NCBI GenBank assembly: GCA_027314915.1
Contig: DAHUZZ010000014.1
Coordinates: forward strand, 1-53,347
Direction of reading: 5' to 3'
DNA from: Thermoplasmata archaeon
GTDB lineage: Archaea > Thermoplasmatota > Thermoplasmata > Lutacidiplasmatales > UBA184
DNA: 53,347 nucleotides
In this document: in pieces, positions 16,235 through 25,172 of the stretch
Numbering within the stretch: position 1 is the stretch's first letter
Layout: every line of letters starts with the position of its first letter
Program-made: the position numbers and the translations under genes
The notes under the pieces: generated by a model
Databases searched by the model: none
Told to the model about the DNA's origin: nothing
Seen by the model: the letters and a program-made list of their open reading frames with translations, nothing else

Positions 16235-16537
16235 ATGACCGACGAGGGCGATATGGGCGAACGCCAGCTCGAGAACCTCTCCCGGCTGCTCGACCAGGCC
16301 GCCCGCGACCCCACGCTCCTCCTCGCCCGGGCCTGCGTGGGGGACGCCCAGCAGTTCATCGCGCACGGGGACACCTCCGCGGCGCGCCGCAGCATCGCGG
16401 CGGCCCACCTCGCCATCCGGCTGAGCGGCCAGGCGGATTCGCTCGGGCTCGGCCCCGAGCTCCTCCCTCCCCGCTCCGAACCCGTCATGAACCCCTCGGA
16501 TCCGCCGGGGCCTCCCGCACGGCGCACCTTCGAGTAG
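16235..16537 (+). CDS. Small helical protein of unknown function
   Basis: 100 residues from ATG 16235, with a TATA-like AAAAATACC (16202-16210) placed for a leaderless transcript. The body is helical (ENLSRLLDQAARDPTLLLA, then SARRSIAAAHLAIRL after a short turn), reminiscent of a TPR-like helical pair, with a Pro-rich tail. Family not recognised. It lies directly before the flippase gene. Confidence 0.6.
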   Translation: MTDEGDMGERQLENLSRLLDQAARDPTLLLARACVGDAQQFIAHGDTSAARRSIAAAHLAIRLSGQADSLGLGPELLPPRSEPVMNPSDPPGPPARRTFE

Positions 16538-16628
16538 CCGCTCCGGCCCCCGCTGGCGCGGCCGAGGAGGGTCGCCCTCCCGATTGGATTAAGCCGAGGG
16601 GTGGGAGTGCCCGGGGCAGGTCGGGTAC

Positions 16629-18464
16629 TTGGACGCCGCGCTCGATGAGACGCCGACCGCACCGGCGCCGGCGCGCCGGGGGCTCTCCCACGAGCGGCCG
16701 CTCGGGATCAGCTCGAGCCTGGTCTTCATCATCAGCGTCATCATCCAGGGGATCGGCTTCGTCGGGAACTTCTTCATCTCCCACCACATCGGCGTCTACA
16801 ACGCGGGCCTCACGGTCATCGGCGCCGCCGGCCTCTTCCTGACGATCGCCTCCACGATCAACGGGCTCGCCGATCTGCGCGTCGGTTCCGCCTACACCTA
16901 CTTCATCGCCCGCGGCCGGGACCCCGAGGAGCTCACGGGCACCTACGCCGGCCTCCGGGTCGGGATGATCGGGATCGCGGTCCTGAGCCTGCTTGCGCTC
17001 GCGCCGTTCCTCTACTTCACCCAGGGCGCCTACTCCTGCGTCCGGGGCGCCGCCGGGGTGGCCTCGAGCCCGGCGTGCCTCACCTACGGGGCGACCGGCT
17101 ACCTCCACGTGCTCACGCTGAGCCCGTCGACGGAGCTCGCGGTGCTCGGGATGTTCATGGTGATCCCGCTCCTCTGGTCGCCCGGGACGGTGTACACCCA
17201 GCTCTGGGTCGCCCGGGGCGACTCGGTCCGGAGCCAGATGCCGCTCCTCCTGCAGTCGGTGGTCCAGACGAGCGCGCTCATCGTCCTCGCCTTCGTGAAC
17301 CCGCCGTCGGGGATCGCCATCTTCGGGTTCGCGGCCGCCTACCTCCTGGGGGCGATCGCGTCGGCGACCTTCGCCCTCCCGACCGTGATCCGGTTCAGCC
17401 GCCGGTTCCGCGGGGGCGAGGCGAAGAAGATGTTCGTGTTCGCCTGGCCGCTCATGGGCGGGCTCATGCTCGCCTACCTCTGGACCGTCGCCCCCACCTT
17501 CTTCGTCGCGGGGCTCGCCACCTCGGCGGTCGCGATCTTCCTGGCCTCGAACGGCTTCCGGATCCTCCTCCTCGGGCTCCCCGCCGCGATCTCGATCCCG
17601 CTCTTCCCGCACCTGACGAACCTCCACGTCCGGCGGGAGTACGAGGTGCTCCGGCGGAGGACCTGGGCCGCGCTCCGGTACACCGCCATGGTCGTCGTGC
17701 CGGCGGCGGTCGCGATGGTCGTCTACCGTACGCCGCTCCTCAACACCCTCTTCGTGACGAACTACACCGCCGGGGCGACGGCGCTCGCGCTCCTCGCGAT
17801 CTCGGCGGTCCCGGCCGCGTTCTCGCAGATCATCCTCACGGCGCTCACGAGCGTGGGCCGCCAGCGGCTCGACCTCTACCTCCAGGCGGTCCAGGTCACG
17901 GTGCTCCTCGGGGTCGCGGCGCTCCTCCTCCCGCCGTTCGCCCCGTCGACCGCGGCCGCCGAGCGGATCTTCGGCGGCGCCACGCCGACGATGCTCTACC
18001 TGGACAGCGCGGCCCTCGCGGTCCTCCTCTCCTCGCTCGCCGGGTTCGGGCTCAACGTCTACTTCATGGAGCGGGTCCTCGCCGTGCGCGTCCGGCCGCC
18101 GCCGATCCTGTTCATCACCCTGAGCGCCGCGGTGAGCTTCTTCGCCGTCTCCCGGTTCAACAGCGTGATCAACCCGGACCGGTGGTACTTCCTCCTCGCC
18201 GGGATCCTCCTCGGCTTTTTCGTCTACTTCCTCGTCCTCGCCCTCGTCGGGGAGATGTCGAAGCAGGACGCCCGGGCGATCGCGGGCCACCTGGGGCTCC
18301 CGGCGGTCCTCGGCCGGTCCGCGGCCTACTTCTGCTGGCGGGACGAGATCCGGCCGGCGGGCGAGATCGTGTCGGGGGAGACCGGCGCCCGGAGCGACGA
18401 GCGGCTCGACGCGACCCGGGACCACGAGACGGGCGACTCCGGCCTTCCGCGGACGCCCCGGTAG
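16629..18464 (+). CDS. Polysaccharide/oligosaccharide flippase-like multi-pass membrane protein (MOP superfamily)
   Basis: 611 residues with about 12-14 hydrophobic segments, starting at SLVFIISVIIQGIGFVGNFF. The pattern of paired helices, with NGLADLRVGSAYTYFIARG early and a central block around SRRFRGGEAKKMFVFAWPL, fits the Wzx/MATE-like MOP exporters that flip lipid-linked glycans. The most likely role is translocating lipid-linked oligosaccharides for glycosylation of the many surface proteins encoded nearby; this is inference. The start is TTG 16629. The C-terminal ~60 residues are soluble, charged and probably cytoplasmic. Confidence 0.75.
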   Translation: MDAALDETPTAPAPARRGLSHERPLGISSSLVFIISVIIQGIGFVGNFFISHHIGVYNAGLTVIGAAGLFLTIASTINGLADLRVGSAYTYFIARGRDPEELTGTYAGLRVGMIGIAVLSLLALAPFLYFTQGAYSCVRGAAGVASSPACLTYGATGYLHVLTLSPSTELAVLGMFMVIPLLWSPGTVYTQLWVARGDSVRSQMPLLLQSVVQTSALIVLAFVNPPSGIAIFGFAAAYLLGAIASATFALPTVIRFSRRFRGGEAKKMFVFAWPLMGGLMLAYLWTVAPTFFVAGLATSAVAIFLASNGFRILLLGLPAAISIPLFPHLTNLHVRREYEVLRRRTWAALRYTAMVVVPAAVAMVVYRTPLLNTLFVTNYTAGATALALLAISAVPAAFSQIILTALTSVGRQRLDLYLQAVQVTVLLGVAALLLPPFAPSTAAAERIFGGATPTMLYLDSAALAVLLSSLAGFGLNVYFMERVLAVRVRPPPILFITLSAAVSFFAVSRFNSVINPDRWYFLLAGILLGFFVYFLVLALVGEMSKQDARAIAGHLGLPAVLGRSAAYFCWRDEIRPAGEIVSGETGARSDERLDATRDHETGDSGLPRTPR

Positions 18465-18485
18465 CGCCGTGGGCCCGGTCCTTTG

Positions 18486-18494
18486 TTAAATACA
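18486..18494 (+). promoter_or_regulatory. TATA-like box of the ABC exporter operon
   Basis: TTAAATACA is centred 27 bases before ATG 18517, giving a leaderless transcript for the three-gene exporter. Confidence 0.6.
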
Positions 18495-18516
18495 CCGGGC
18501 CGGCTCTCTCGCGACC

Positions 18517-19446
18517 ATGCCGGCGGAGGCGCTCGTCGCCCGCAACGTTGCGAAGAGCTACCGCCTCCGGCGCGGGCTCACCGTGGACGCGCTGCGCGGC
18601 GTGTCGCTGACGGTCCACCCGGGGGAGCGGTTCGCGCTCCTCGGGCGGAACGGGGCCGGGAAGACCACCTTCCTGAGGATCGCCTCCACGCTCCTCGTGC
18701 CCACCTCGGGCACGGTCGAGGTCTTCGGGCGGGACGCCATCGCCGACCCGGTCGCGGTCCGGTCGCTCCTCGCCGTCGTGCCGCAGGAGGGGAAGCCGTT
18801 CTTCCACCTCACCCCCCGGGAGCAGGTCTACGCCTACCTCTCGGCCCGGGGGTTCGACCGGGCCACCGCCCGGGCGCGTACCGACGAGGCGCTCGGCCAG
18901 ATGGGGCTCCTCGAGGTCGCCGACCGGCTCTCGACGACGCTGTCCGGCGGCCAGCGGCAGCGCACCGTCGTCGCCACGGTCATCGCGACGGAGGCCCCGC
19001 TCCTCTTCCTGGACGAGCCCACCATCGGGATGGACCCGTTCGCCCGCCGGGAGGTCTGGGAGTCGTTCCGGCGGCTCTCCCGGAAGGGGTGCACCATCCT
19101 GCTCACGACCCACTACCTCGACGAGGCGGAGAGCCTCTCCGAGCATCTCGCCATCATCGAGCGGGGGCGGCTCCTGACCCAGGGGACCGCCGAGGGGCTG
19201 AAGCAGCAGGTCGGCGGCACGCTGAGGGTCAGCGTGCCGGACGGGGCCCGGATCCGCTCCGAGCTCGAGACCTTCGGCCAGGTCGTCGACGACGGCGAGA
19301 AGCTCCACGTGGTGGTGGGCCCGGAGCGGGTCCAGGAGATCCTCGCGCTCGCCGCCCGGGAGAAGCTCCAGCCGACGGTGGGGCCGGTCACGCTCGAGGA
19401 GGCGTTCCTGCGCGCGGTGGGCCGCTCCATCGATGCGGAGGGGTGA
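18517..19446 (+). CDS. ABC-2 type exporter, ATP-binding protein
   Basis: 309 residues. The Walker A is GRNGAGKTTF, the Q loop lies in AVVPQEGKPF, the signature is LSGGQRQR, Walker B is LLFLDEPTIGMD and the switch histidine is in LLTTHYLDEAE. The C-terminal domain (about residues 220-309) resembles the DrrA/CcmA class of drug and polysaccharide exporters. It powers the two permeases immediately downstream (three bases before the first). The substrate is unknown. Confidence 0.9.
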   Translation: MPAEALVARNVAKSYRLRRGLTVDALRGVSLTVHPGERFALLGRNGAGKTTFLRIASTLLVPTSGTVEVFGRDAIADPVAVRSLLAVVPQEGKPFFHLTPREQVYAYLSARGFDRATARARTDEALGQMGLLEVADRLSTTLSGGQRQRTVVATVIATEAPLLFLDEPTIGMDPFARREVWESFRRLSRKGCTILLTTHYLDEAESLSEHLAIIERGRLLTQGTAEGLKQQVGGTLRVSVPDGARIRSELETFGQVVDDGEKLHVVVGPERVQEILALAAREKLQPTVGPVTLEEAFLRAVGRSIDAEG

Positions 19447-19449
19447 GGC

Positions 19450-20202
19450 GTGACCTTCCTCGGGCTGCGCTGGGAGGGCACGCGCGCCTTCGGCGCGACG
19501 GAGATGCGCGTGCAGCTCCACGAGGGGCTCGCCATCGCGACCTCGATGATCGTGCAGGTGGTCCTGCTCGTCTTCGTCCTGGTGCTCGACCGGTCGATCC
19601 TCCCCTACGCCCTCGTCGGCGCGGTCGTCTACTCGGTCTTCATGCTCGGGCAGCGGCTCCAGAACGAGGCCGCCTACATCCGGATCGACCACAAGCTCAC
19701 CGACCTCTACTTCGCCTCGCCGCTCTCCGCCGAGGCCTACTTCCTCGGCATGTCGGCCGGGGTCCTCGTCGCCTACCTGCCCCCGATCCTCGTGCTCGCG
19801 GCGGTCCTCGTCGTGGTGGTCCACCTCTCGCTCCTCGCGGTGGGCACGCTCCTCTTCGTCGGGGTCGCGGTCTGGTTCTTCACCTGCTCCTTCGGCTACA
19901 TCATCTCGACCCAGTTCAAGGACAACCGGGCGATCTGGCCCTACGCGAGCCTCATCACGAACTTCTTCGGCGTGCTGCCCCCGGTCTTCTACCCGCTCGC
20001 GCTCCTTCCCGGCTACTGGCACCCCCTCGCGCTCCTCCTGCCCACGAGCGCGGCGGTGATCCTCATCGAGGCCGCCCAGGGCGGGCTCGTGGCCGTGAGC
20101 GGGAGCGGGCTCGCCCTCGCCGCCGTGGCCCTCTCCGCCGAGGCCGTCGTGGCCTTCGCGCTCGCCATCGTCTGGGCGCGCCGGAGCGCGCGGGAGCGGT
20201 AG
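19450..20202 (+). CDS. ABC-2 type transporter permease
   Basis: 250 residues, about six membrane segments in the ABC-2 arrangement. A cytoplasmic N-terminal strand is followed by DRSILPYALVGAVVYSVFML, the loop DHKLTDLYFASPLSAEAYFLG and the closing motif GVLPPVFYPLALLPGYW. It pairs with the following permease, probably as a heterodimer, and is driven by the upstream ATPase. The start is GTG 19450, three bases after the ATPase stop. The stop is TAG, and the next gene starts on the following base. Confidence 0.88.
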   Translation: MTFLGLRWEGTRAFGATEMRVQLHEGLAIATSMIVQVVLLVFVLVLDRSILPYALVGAVVYSVFMLGQRLQNEAAYIRIDHKLTDLYFASPLSAEAYFLGMSAGVLVAYLPPILVLAAVLVVVVHLSLLAVGTLLFVGVAVWFFTCSFGYIISTQFKDNRAIWPYASLITNFFGVLPPVFYPLALLPGYWHPLALLLPTSAAVILIEAAQGGLVAVSGSGLALAAVALSAEAVVAFALAIVWARRSARER

Positions 20203-20976
20203 GTGGCGAACCGGAGCGCGCGACCGCCCGCGTCCACCCCCAACCGTGGGTCGGTCCTGCCGGCGTTCGGGCTCATCGGCTGGCGCTGGGTGAGCCGCAA
20301 CCCCGCCTCGGCGGTGGCGCCGATCCTCCTCCCGTTCGTCTTCCTCTACTTCCTCCGGCTCATCGCGCCGCCGGAGTACTTCCCCCTCGAGATCGTGGGC
20401 GCGATGCTGTTCACGACGCAGAACATCGGCAGCTGGGTGCTGGGCGACTCGGCCAGCTGGAGGATCGAGACCCGGATGCAGGACGTCTTCGTCGCCTCGC
20501 CGCTCACGAAGTCCCGCTACCTGATCGGGATCGCGCTCTCGAACCTGATCCCCGCGGCGCCGGCGCTCCTCGTCCTCGGGGCCCTGCTCGCCTACGTCGT
20601 GGCCGTGCCGCTGCTCGGCTGGGCGGTCCTCGTGGGCGCCATCCTCGTCCTGTGGATCCTCTTCAGCGCGATCGGCGTGGCGGTCTCGAGCCGGGTGAAG
20701 AGCCAGCGGGAGATCTGGCCGGTCGGCAACCTCACCTTCACCGTCCTCGGCATGCTCTCCCCGCTGTACTACCCCCTCACGATCCTGCCCCCGGCCTGGC
20801 AGGTGGTCGCCCGGTTCCTGCCGACCACCTACGCGGCGCTCCTGGTCCAGGGCACCCTCCACCTCCCGGGCGCCGTCCCCTCGGACCCCTGGCTCGACGG
20901 CGCGCTCCTCCTCCTCCTCGCGGCGGTGGGCACGGCGGTGGCGCTCCGGATGTACCGCTGGCGGGAGGGTGACTGA
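20203..20976 (+). CDS. ABC-2 type transporter permease, second subunit
   Basis: 257 residues, clearly related to the preceding permease: FGLIGWRWVSRNPASAV, QDVFVASPLTKSRYLIG, and LGMLSPLYYPLTILPPAWQ replace the equivalent motifs. The two genes probably arose by duplication and form a heterodimeric channel. The start GTG 20203 directly abuts the previous stop. The following ~170 bases to aIF1 hold no gene. Confidence 0.88.
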   Translation: MANRSARPPASTPNRGSVLPAFGLIGWRWVSRNPASAVAPILLPFVFLYFLRLIAPPEYFPLEIVGAMLFTTQNIGSWVLGDSASWRIETRMQDVFVASPLTKSRYLIGIALSNLIPAAPALLVLGALLAYVVAVPLLGWAVLVGAILVLWILFSAIGVAVSSRVKSQREIWPVGNLTFTVLGMLSPLYYPLTILPPAWQVVARFLPTTYAALLVQGTLHLPGAVPSDPWLDGALLLLLAAVGTAVALRMYRWREGD

Positions 20977-21149
20977 CCCGTTCCGTGCCCCCGGACAACT
21001 TGAAAAGGCGTGACGGCCTATCCCGGCCGGACCGCAACTTGCTCCCCAGAGAGTCCTCGGGCCACCTTTCCCCCTCCCCCGGACCCCCCCGGCCCCCGTT
21101 CCTCTTCCGCCTCACGCAACGCTGGGAGGCGGTGGGAAGAAACTAAACG

Positions 21150-21467
21150 ATGGGGAACGACGAGTTCGACGAGATCCTCTCCGCGCTGGATCGAGAGAGC
21201 GCCCGCATCCGGGTCCGGGTGGAACCGCGGCGGTACAACAAGCCGGCGACCGTCATCTCCGGGTTCCCCACGGGCGTCGACCTCCCGGAGATCACCCGCC
21301 AGCTCAAGAACCGTCTGGCGACCGGAGGCTCCGTGGTCGAGGGCGAGGTGTACCTCCAGGGCGACCACCGGAGCCGGATCCGCGAGGAGCTCACCCGGCT
21401 CGGATTCGACGGCGAGACCGTCGAGGTCTCGAACGTCCAGTTGCCGAAGCGGGGGCGCCGCGGGTAG
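21150..21467 (+). CDS. Translation initiation factor aIF1 (SUI1 family)
   Basis: 105 residues, the normal size. It promotes accurate start-codon selection on the small ribosomal subunit. The SUI1 core is present: RIRVRVEPRRYNKPATVISG, EITRQLKNRLATGG, VEGEVYLQGDHR, and RIREELTRLGFDGETVEVSN. This gene is a strong archaeal marker. It stands alone between the ABC operon and the rhodanese gene. Confidence 0.92.
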   Translation: MGNDEFDEILSALDRESARIRVRVEPRRYNKPATVISGFPTGVDLPEITRQLKNRLATGGSVVEGEVYLQGDHRSRIREELTRLGFDGETVEVSNVQLPKRGRRG

Positions 21468-21568
21468 CGGCGCGCCCGCCCGGGGGCCGCGCCGGCCCGG
21501 CGGGGCCGAATTTACACACGTCGCCCAGCCTAAATAGGGGCGGCGCTAGCCCGGCCCCGGGGGCGAAG

Positions 21569-22444
21569 ATGGCGGATCAGTACGCGCATCCCGAGACGCT
21601 GGTCGACACCGAGTGGCTCGCCGCGCACCTCACGGACCCGAAGCTCCGGGTCGCCGAGGTGGACTACGACCCGCTCGCGAACTACGAGCAGGGGCACGTG
21701 CCGGGCGCCGTCCTCTTCGATTGGCGCCGGGACATCAACGATCCCCTCCGCAGGGACCTCCTCTCGGGCGAGCAGCTGACCCGGCTCTTCCGCGGGGCCG
21801 GCGTCGGTCCGGGCGACACGCTCGTCCTCTACGGCGACTTCAACAACTGGTTCGCGGCCTTCGCCTTCTGGGTCTTCAAGTACTTCCGCTTCGCCGACGT
21901 CCGGCTGCTGAACGGCGGCCGGAAGAAGTGGATCGCCGAGGACCGGCCCCTCACGAAGGACCGTCCGACCCCCGTCCCCTCGCAGTACGCGGCCCCGCCG
22001 CCGGACGAGCGGCTCCGGGTGTACTACGACGAGCTCCGCGCCGAGCTCGAGGAGGTCCGGGCCCACCGCGTCGGTCTCGTCGACGTACGGGGCCCGAAGG
22101 AGTTCTCCGGCGAGATCACCGCCCCGCCCGAGTACCCCAACGAGGCCGCCCAGCGGGGCGGTCACATCCCGGGCGCCGTCAACATCCCCTGGGGCCTGGC
22201 GGTCCACGAGGACGGGACGTTCAAGTCGGCGGGCGAGCTCGCCGCCCTCTACCGCGCCCAGGGGATCACCGCCGACCATCCGACCGTGACCTACTGCCGG
22301 ATCGGCGAGCGGTCGAGCCACACCTGGTACGTCCTCACCTACCTCCTCGGCTACCCCGGGGTGCGGAACTACGATGGCTCCTGGACGGAGTGGGGGAACC
22401 AGATACGGAGCCCCATCGAGCGGCCGCTGCCCCCGCCGTCCTAG
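21569..22444 (+). CDS. Two-domain sulfurtransferase (rhodanese, thiosulfate/3-mercaptopyruvate type)
   Basis: 291 residues, tandem rhodanese domains. The N-terminal domain (about 1-135) lacks the catalytic cysteine, as usual. The C-terminal domain has the persulfide-forming C243 in TVTYCRIGERSSHTW; the CRIGERS loop is the thiosulfate sulfurtransferase type. GHVPGAVLFDW and GGHIPGAVNIPW are the family motifs. It moves sulfane sulfur from thiosulfate or a similar donor to an acceptor. A TATA-like CCTAAATAGG lies at about 21528-21537. The gene converges on the GcvH/TusA-like gene, their stops overlapping in CTAG. Confidence 0.9.
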   Translation: MADQYAHPETLVDTEWLAAHLTDPKLRVAEVDYDPLANYEQGHVPGAVLFDWRRDINDPLRRDLLSGEQLTRLFRGAGVGPGDTLVLYGDFNNWFAAFAFWVFKYFRFADVRLLNGGRKKWIAEDRPLTKDRPTPVPSQYAAPPPDERLRVYYDELRAELEEVRAHRVGLVDVRGPKEFSGEITAPPEYPNEAAQRGGHIPGAVNIPWGLAVHEDGTFKSAGELAALYRAQGITADHPTVTYCRIGERSSHTWYVLTYLLGYPGVRNYDGSWTEWGNQIRSPIERPLPPPS

Positions 22445-23157
22445 AGGATCCGTCCGTCCGCGGCCCGCCGTCTCCGGGCCGTCGGGGTGGGCTCCCGCCG
22501 CACGAGGAAGTGGTGGAGGTTCTCCTCGACCCGCTCGGCGAGGATCGGTTGGCCGCTCTGGTCGGACCAGCGGACCATCTCGATCGGGCTCGTGGGGTCG
22601 TCGGTGACCAGGTGGATCACCTCGTTCGGAGCCATCCGCGCGAGCTCCTCGTCGAGGCGGGCGAGGGTCGCCGAGCACTCGCTGCCGAGGGCGATGAGCT
22701 CGCGATCGGGGGTCACGGGAAAGCAGCGGATCCTCATCTCCCGGATCCGCGCCCGGAGCCGTTCGGCGATCGCGCCCGCCGGCTCGAGCTGCCGGGCGGG
22801 GGCGGTGGGGTCGCGCGGGCGCCAGCGGACGATCCATCCCCGGCCGTAGGGGGCGTCGTTGAGGAGCCGCGGGTTCCCGGGGAGCTCGCCGTTCACCTCG
22901 ACGACGGTGCCCTCGAGCGGGAGCCGGACCGGGCCCGTGTACCGCAGGCTCTCCACGGTCGCGACGGAGCGCCCCCGCGGCTGCGCTCCCTCGAGCGCGC
23001 GGAAGGTGACCGAGGCGAAGCGGCCCGCGAAGGCGACCAGGGAGGCGGTGAGGCCGAGGGTCCAGCTCCCGCCGTCGGAAGGGTCGGGGAGGGTCCAGGT
23101 CGAGTTCTCGAAGTCGTACCAGCGGTCCTCGGGGAGGGGGCAGCCCTCGACGTCCAT
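22441..23157 (-). CDS. GcvH-like (lipoyl-domain fold) / TusA-like fusion protein
   Basis: 238 residues. Residues ~5-112 follow glycine-cleavage H protein: GLTASLVAFAGRFASV, RSVATVESLRYTGPVRLPLE, GTVVEVNGELPGNP, and LLNDAPYGRGWIVRW. The lysine that carries lipoate (E-S-x-K in GcvH) is an arginine here (R72), so it probably is not lipoylated in the usual way. Residues ~140-222 resemble a TusA/SirA sulfur carrier, with C161 in ALGSECSATL, then DDPTSPIEMVRWSDQSG and HHFLVRRE. The second Pro of the usual C-P-x-P motif is missing. A sulfur-relay role with the neighbouring rhodanese is an inference. A TATA-like GCCGTAAGACC is about 25 bases upstream of the ATG. Confidence 0.7.
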   Translation of the reverse strand: MDVEGCPLPEDRWYDFENSTWTLPDPSDGGSWTLGLTASLVAFAGRFASVTFRALEGAQPRGRSVATVESLRYTGPVRLPLEGTVVEVNGELPGNPRLLNDAPYGRGWIVRWRPRDPTAPARQLEPAGAIAERLRARIREMRIRCFPVTPDRELIALGSECSATLARLDEELARMAPNEVIHLVTDDPTSPIEMVRWSDQSGQPILAERVEENLHHFLVRREPTPTARRRRAADGRIL

Positions 23158-23250
23158 CGCCCCCCGGGAGCGGCCCGGGGTCTTACGGCCTTGGGAGCCT
23201 CCCCACGCTCCCCCGCCGCGGCTTTCTACTCGCGCGGCGGTGGTGGCCCG

Positions 23251-23436
23251 ATGCCCCCGAAGCCGGCGGAAGCCTTGACCGCGGTCGCGAACCGCTGCAG
23301 CTGCGGGCACTACCCCGGCGCGCACATGGTGGTCCGTCCCGTGTCCGAGGAGCTGCCGGGGTCGTTCCAGCTCGTCCCGGCCGGCCCCTGCCTGCGGTGC
23401 GGATCCCAGTGCGCCCGCTACACGCCCACCCCGTGA
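23251..23436 (+). CDS. Small Cys/His-rich (zinc-ribbon-like) protein
   Basis: 61 residues. C-S-C-G-H-Y near residues 16-21, a further His, and C-L-R-C-G-S-Q-C near the C-terminus form a likely zinc-binding set. A TATA-like TTTCTACT at 23223-23230 is correctly placed for a leaderless ATG 23251. Function unknown. It is transcribed divergently from the GcvH/TusA-like gene. Confidence 0.6.
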   Translation: MPPKPAEALTAVANRCSCGHYPGAHMVVRPVSEELPGSFQLVPAGPCLRCGSQCARYTPTP

Positions 23437-23489
23437 CCTCTAAGAACGGCGCGCCGCTAGGTACGCTGCGGAGGCGGAAACCCCCCCCC

Positions 23490-25172
23490 ATGCGCGCGCG
23501 ATCCGGCGGGACGCTGGCCCTTCTGGCCTCCGTCGCGGCCCTCCTGCTCGTCGGGACGGCCGCCGCGCAGCCAGCCGCTCCGGCCGGCCCGGCCGTGGCG
23601 ACGGGCCTCGCGCATCGAACGCTCCCCCTCCCGGCCGCCCGGGCGCCCGGCCCCCGTCTCCTCCCGGCCGGCCCCAGCACGGGGCAGGTCGAGCTGAGGG
23701 CCGACGCCCACGACCCGATCTCCGTTCCCAACGAGGGCGCCGAGATGAACGTCACCGGCTTCTCGCCGCCGACCCTCCCCGCGAACAGCACCTTCCAGGT
23801 GAGCCTGATCGATGTCATCGGCCCCTACCAGGCGGTGTTCGGGATCTTCATGAACTCGACGAGCGCCCCCATCGCCTTCTACGCGCTCTACGGCAACCTG
23901 ACCGACAAGCTCGACCGGCTCGTCTACTGGAGCAACCTCCCGCTCTATCCCGGCCAGGGGTACCTCTTCGCCGTGACCCACGTGACCTCGGGACTGTGGC
24001 AGTTCACGTTGAACGGCGTGCCCTTCGATGACTCCATCCCCGAGTCGACGGTCAACCTGAACGCGACCGCGTCCACCTGGTCGACGGGGCTGAGCTACGC
24101 GGTCTCCACGGTCACGGCGAGCACCTTCACCCCCGCGACGGTGGTGGCCACGGTCGCCCTCGCGACGCTCCGGCCGTCGGGCTGGTATCTGCCCCGGGTG
24201 GCCGTCGCGACGACCGTGGGCTCGCTGGGCACCTCCTGGGGGATCGAGGGGAACCTCCAGCACCCGAGCCTCCCGCCGGGGGAGGTCGTGACCGGTCCCG
24301 CCATCGCGCCCATCGCGACCGGCGCGGAGCTCTGGAACGGGAGCGCCCAGCCGATCGTCGTCGCGATCGCGCTCGCCTCCGCGACGGTGCCGGCGAACGG
24401 ACTGGTCGGCCTCTCGGTCACCGCGACGCGACCGACCGGCGAGCCGGTCCCGGGAGCGTACCTCCAGCTCCTCGACTCCGCGGGGAGCTCCTTCGAGCCG
24501 AGCACGGTCGAGACCGGGCCCGGCGGGAACGCGAGCGCGGTGCTCCTCGCCCCGAACGCGAGCGCGGAGATCTCCGACACCGTCACCGCCCGGAGCTCGC
24601 TCCTCGGCTTTTACGGGAGCGGCAGCGCCCGGCTCAACATCACCGCCGTGGTGCACGTGCTCCTCGTCGCCCCGGGCGAGGTCACCGTGGCACCCTCGGC
24701 GACCGTCGGGATCGACTTCCGGTCCACCGACGCCACCGGCCGCGCCCTCGGGGGCATCCCCCTCGCCCTGAGCGTGAACGCGAGCGCCCTCGTCGCGCCC
24801 CCGACCGCCGTGACCGATGCCAGCGGGCTCCTCTCCGCCCGGGTCCAGGCGCCCTCCACGCCCACGACGCTCCTCCTCCTCGCGAACGTGGTGGGGGCCG
24901 GCTACTGGGGGGGCGCCCAGGTCGTCATCCACGTGGTCCCGCCCACGCCCCCCTGGATCGACCGGGCGGGGCCCTACCTTGCCTACGGGGCGATCGCGGC
25001 GCTCGCCGCGGTCGCGATCCTCCTGGTCGTCCGACGGGCCCGGGTCCCCCCGCAGCCGCTCCCCCCGTTCGTCCGGGACCGGCGTCCCCCCGCGCGCCCG
25101 GCCGGGTCCGGCTCCGCCGGGGGAGCGGCGCCACCGGCCGGGAACGATCCGCCCGGGCCGGGTCAGCCGTAG
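23490..25172 (+). CDS. Large secreted/surface protein with Ig-like domains and a C-terminal anchor
   Basis: 560 residues. Signal peptide (basic start, then TLALLASVAALLLVGTAAA). The ectodomain is rich in N-x-S/T glycosylation sites. A beta-rich region (~90-270) is followed by Ig-like units around ATVPANGLVGLSVTATRPTG and ATVGIDFRSTDATGRAL, typical of bacterial/archaeal Ig-like adhesin repeats. A single membrane helix (AYGAIAALAAVAILLVV, about residues 500-517) is followed by a basic, Pro-rich cytoplasmic tail. It belongs with the other surface proteins in this window. Its end overlaps the convergent SRPBCC gene by 10 bases. Confidence 0.7.
   Translation: MRARSGGTLALLASVAALLLVGTAAAQPAAPAGPAVATGLAHRTLPLPAARAPGPRLLPAGPSTGQVELRADAHDPISVPNEGAEMNVTGFSPPTLPANSTFQVSLIDVIGPYQAVFGIFMNSTSAPIAFYALYGNLTDKLDRLVYWSNLPLYPGQGYLFAVTHVTSGLWQFTLNGVPFDDSIPESTVNLNATASTWSTGLSYAVSTVTASTFTPATVVATVALATLRPSGWYLPRVAVATTVGSLGTSWGIEGNLQHPSLPPGEVVTGPAIAPIATGAELWNGSAQPIVVAIALASATVPANGLVGLSVTATRPTGEPVPGAYLQLLDSAGSSFEPSTVETGPGGNASAVLLAPNASAEISDTVTARSSLLGFYGSGSARLNITAVVHVLLVAPGEVTVAPSATVGIDFRSTDATGRALGGIPLALSVNASALVAPPTAVTDASGLLSARVQAPSTPTTLLLLANVVGAGYWGGAQVVIHVVPPTPPWIDRAGPYLAYGAIAALAAVAILLVVRRARVPPQPLPPFVRDRRPPARPAGSGSAGGAAPPAGNDPPGPGQP

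Noticed and set aside
18169-20862. 897-residue reverse ORF across the ABC exporter
   Set aside because: Antisense shadow; extremely Asp/Glu/Arg-rich with no domain and opposite to three well-supported genes.
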